NCBI GenBank assembly: GCA_017620155.1
Contig: JAFZQY010000046.1
Location: 57,780-121,779, forward strand
DNA from: Lachnospiraceae bacterium
Lineage (GTDB): Bacteria > Bacillota > Clostridia > Lachnospirales > Lachnospiraceae
Direction of reading: 5' to 3'
Length of the DNA stretch: 64,000 nt
Part shown: piece by piece, positions 63,369-64,000 of the stretch
How the letters are laid out: each line of letters starts with the position of its first letter
Position numbering within the stretch: the stretch's first letter is position 1
Program-made: the position numbers and the translations under genes
The notes under the pieces: model-generated
Database searches by the model: none
What the model was told of the DNA's origin: nothing
The model's input: the letters and a program-made list of their open reading frames with translations, nothing else

Positions 63369-64000
63369 GTTCTGCGGGCGATCCGCGCCCGGTATGGCCT
63401 CGACAAGCCCGTGACCGAGCAGTACATCCATTACATGGCAAAGCTTCTCAAAGGCGACATGGGCGTATCCTATAAGAAGCTCAACTATACGGTCAACGAG
63501 CTGATCTTCGGCGGGTTTCCCGTATCCGCGAGGATCGGCGCCGTCGCGATCGTGATCTCGCTCGTGATCGGCGTTCCTCTCGGGATCATAGCCGCGCTGA
63601 AGCGCGGGTCTTGGTCGGACATGGCATCCATGATCCTCGCGACGATCGGCATCTCCATACCGACGTTCGTCATCGCCATGATCCTGATGTATGTGTTCTG
63701 CATGAAACTGGGGCTGCTGCCCAATACCGGATGGGGCCAGATGAAGCATTTCATCCTGCCGGTGTTCTGCCTGACGCTTTCCCCTGTTGCATATATCACG
63801 CGCCTGATGCGATCCTCCATGCTGGAGGTCTCCCGGCAGGACTACGTGCGGACCGCCCGTTCCAAGGGAGTCCCGGAGATCAAGGTCATCGGTAAGCATA
63901 TGGTCCGGAACGCGATCCTTCCCGTCGTCACGTACCTCGGGCCTCTCGTGGCCGGCCTGACCACGGGCAGCTTCGCGATCGAGCGCCTGTTCATGATCCC
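63363..64000 (+). CDS. OppB/DppB-type peptide ABC permease, internal fragment
   Basis: Open at both ends, 212 residues visible. It begins PEVLRAIRARYGLDKPVTEQYIHYMAK, about residue 60 of normal members, and lacks the first membrane helix. MGVSYKKLNYTVNELI, then VIVISLVIGVPLGIIAALKR-like helix, GISIPTFVIAMILMYVF, LPVFCLTLSPVAYITRLMRS and the EAA loop VRTARSKGVPEIKVIGKHMVRNAILP match the family. These permeases import oligopeptides (or Ni) with DppC/OppC. GC content and codon use (many GCG, ATC, CTC codons) are unlike the rest of the window. Probably a different genome or locus. Confidence 0.85.

Noticed and set aside
63361-63427. N-terminal 22 residues of the large GH25 protein as read by an open frame
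   Set aside because: They are the antisense of the OppB fragment; the frame is open across the junction by chance.

Overview
The window looks like a chromosome segment (or metagenome contig) of a flagellated, Gram-positive, anaerobic Firmicute of the Lachnospiraceae type (Butyrivibrio/Roseburia-like). Pointers are a fliW-csrA pair inside a flagellar hook operon with two FlgK paralogues, pyruvate phosphate dikinase, a CE2-type esterase, lipoproteins with GGAGG-type ribosome sites, GH25 lysozymes with Big2 and Thr/Pro linkers, and a large Wzm/Wzt surface-glycan locus. The taxonomic call is inference from gene content. Almost all genes are on the minus strand and read right to left.

Region 1 (1-13.5 kb) is an AT-richer, mosaic glycan-decoration island. 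It has a multi-domain glycosyltransferase cut by the window edge and not closed by any stop, a BCCT transporter directly coupled to a LicC-LicA fusion (CDP-choline type activation), a Caps_synth glycosyltransferase, a DUF1919 protein, and three copies (one truncated) of a CgeB-like glycosyltransferase. Two unrelated AAA-type ATPases, each preceded by short repeats overlapping or following its promoter, are interleaved with these. Beyond them, at 13.25-13.40 kb, is a well-formed orphan transcription unit (promoter, folded RNA, terminator) that encodes no protein.

Region 2 (13.5-27.4 kb) is housekeeping: ppdK, two lipoproteins, a TPR glycosyltransferase, purC, an OGG-type DNA glycosylase, a HAD phosphatase, a polar amino-acid ABC transporter, a Ca/Na exchanger, a CE2-like esterase and ornithine carbamoyltransferase.

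Region 3 (27.4-34.9 kb) is a flagellar late operon: flgM-flgN-flgK-flgK2-flgL-fliW-csrA plus a small coiled-coil gene. It has a sigma-28-like promoter before flgM and a GGA-loop hairpin (candidate CsrA site) before fliW.

Region 4 (35-42.4 kb) holds an mscL with a C-terminal zinc ribbon, two GT2 enzymes, a DUF975 membrane protein with a Gly-Gln-Pro-Tyr tail, a TetR-type regulator, and two tandem membrane acyltransferases.

Region 5 (42.4-63.36 kb) is an ABC-transporter-dependent polysaccharide locus. It makes glucose-1-phosphate (pgcA) and most of the dTDP-rhamnose route (rfbA, rfbB, rfbC, with no rfbD here), carries large GT2 polymerising enzymes, exports through Wzm/Wzt with a Wzt carbohydrate-binding domain, and has a methyltransferase-kinase protein resembling the chain terminator WbdD. 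Two membrane-anchored GH25 lysozymes, an acyltransferase, a GT-C membrane enzyme and a lipid-linked-sugar GT2 complete it. A 134-nt palindromic structured element lies between two of its genes.

At about 63.36 kb the sequence switches abruptly, inside two genes at once, to the middle of an OppB/DppB-type permease of clearly higher GC. This is best read as an assembly join or a very recent rearrangement. I found no CRISPR array, rRNA, convincing tRNA, prophage or transposase gene.
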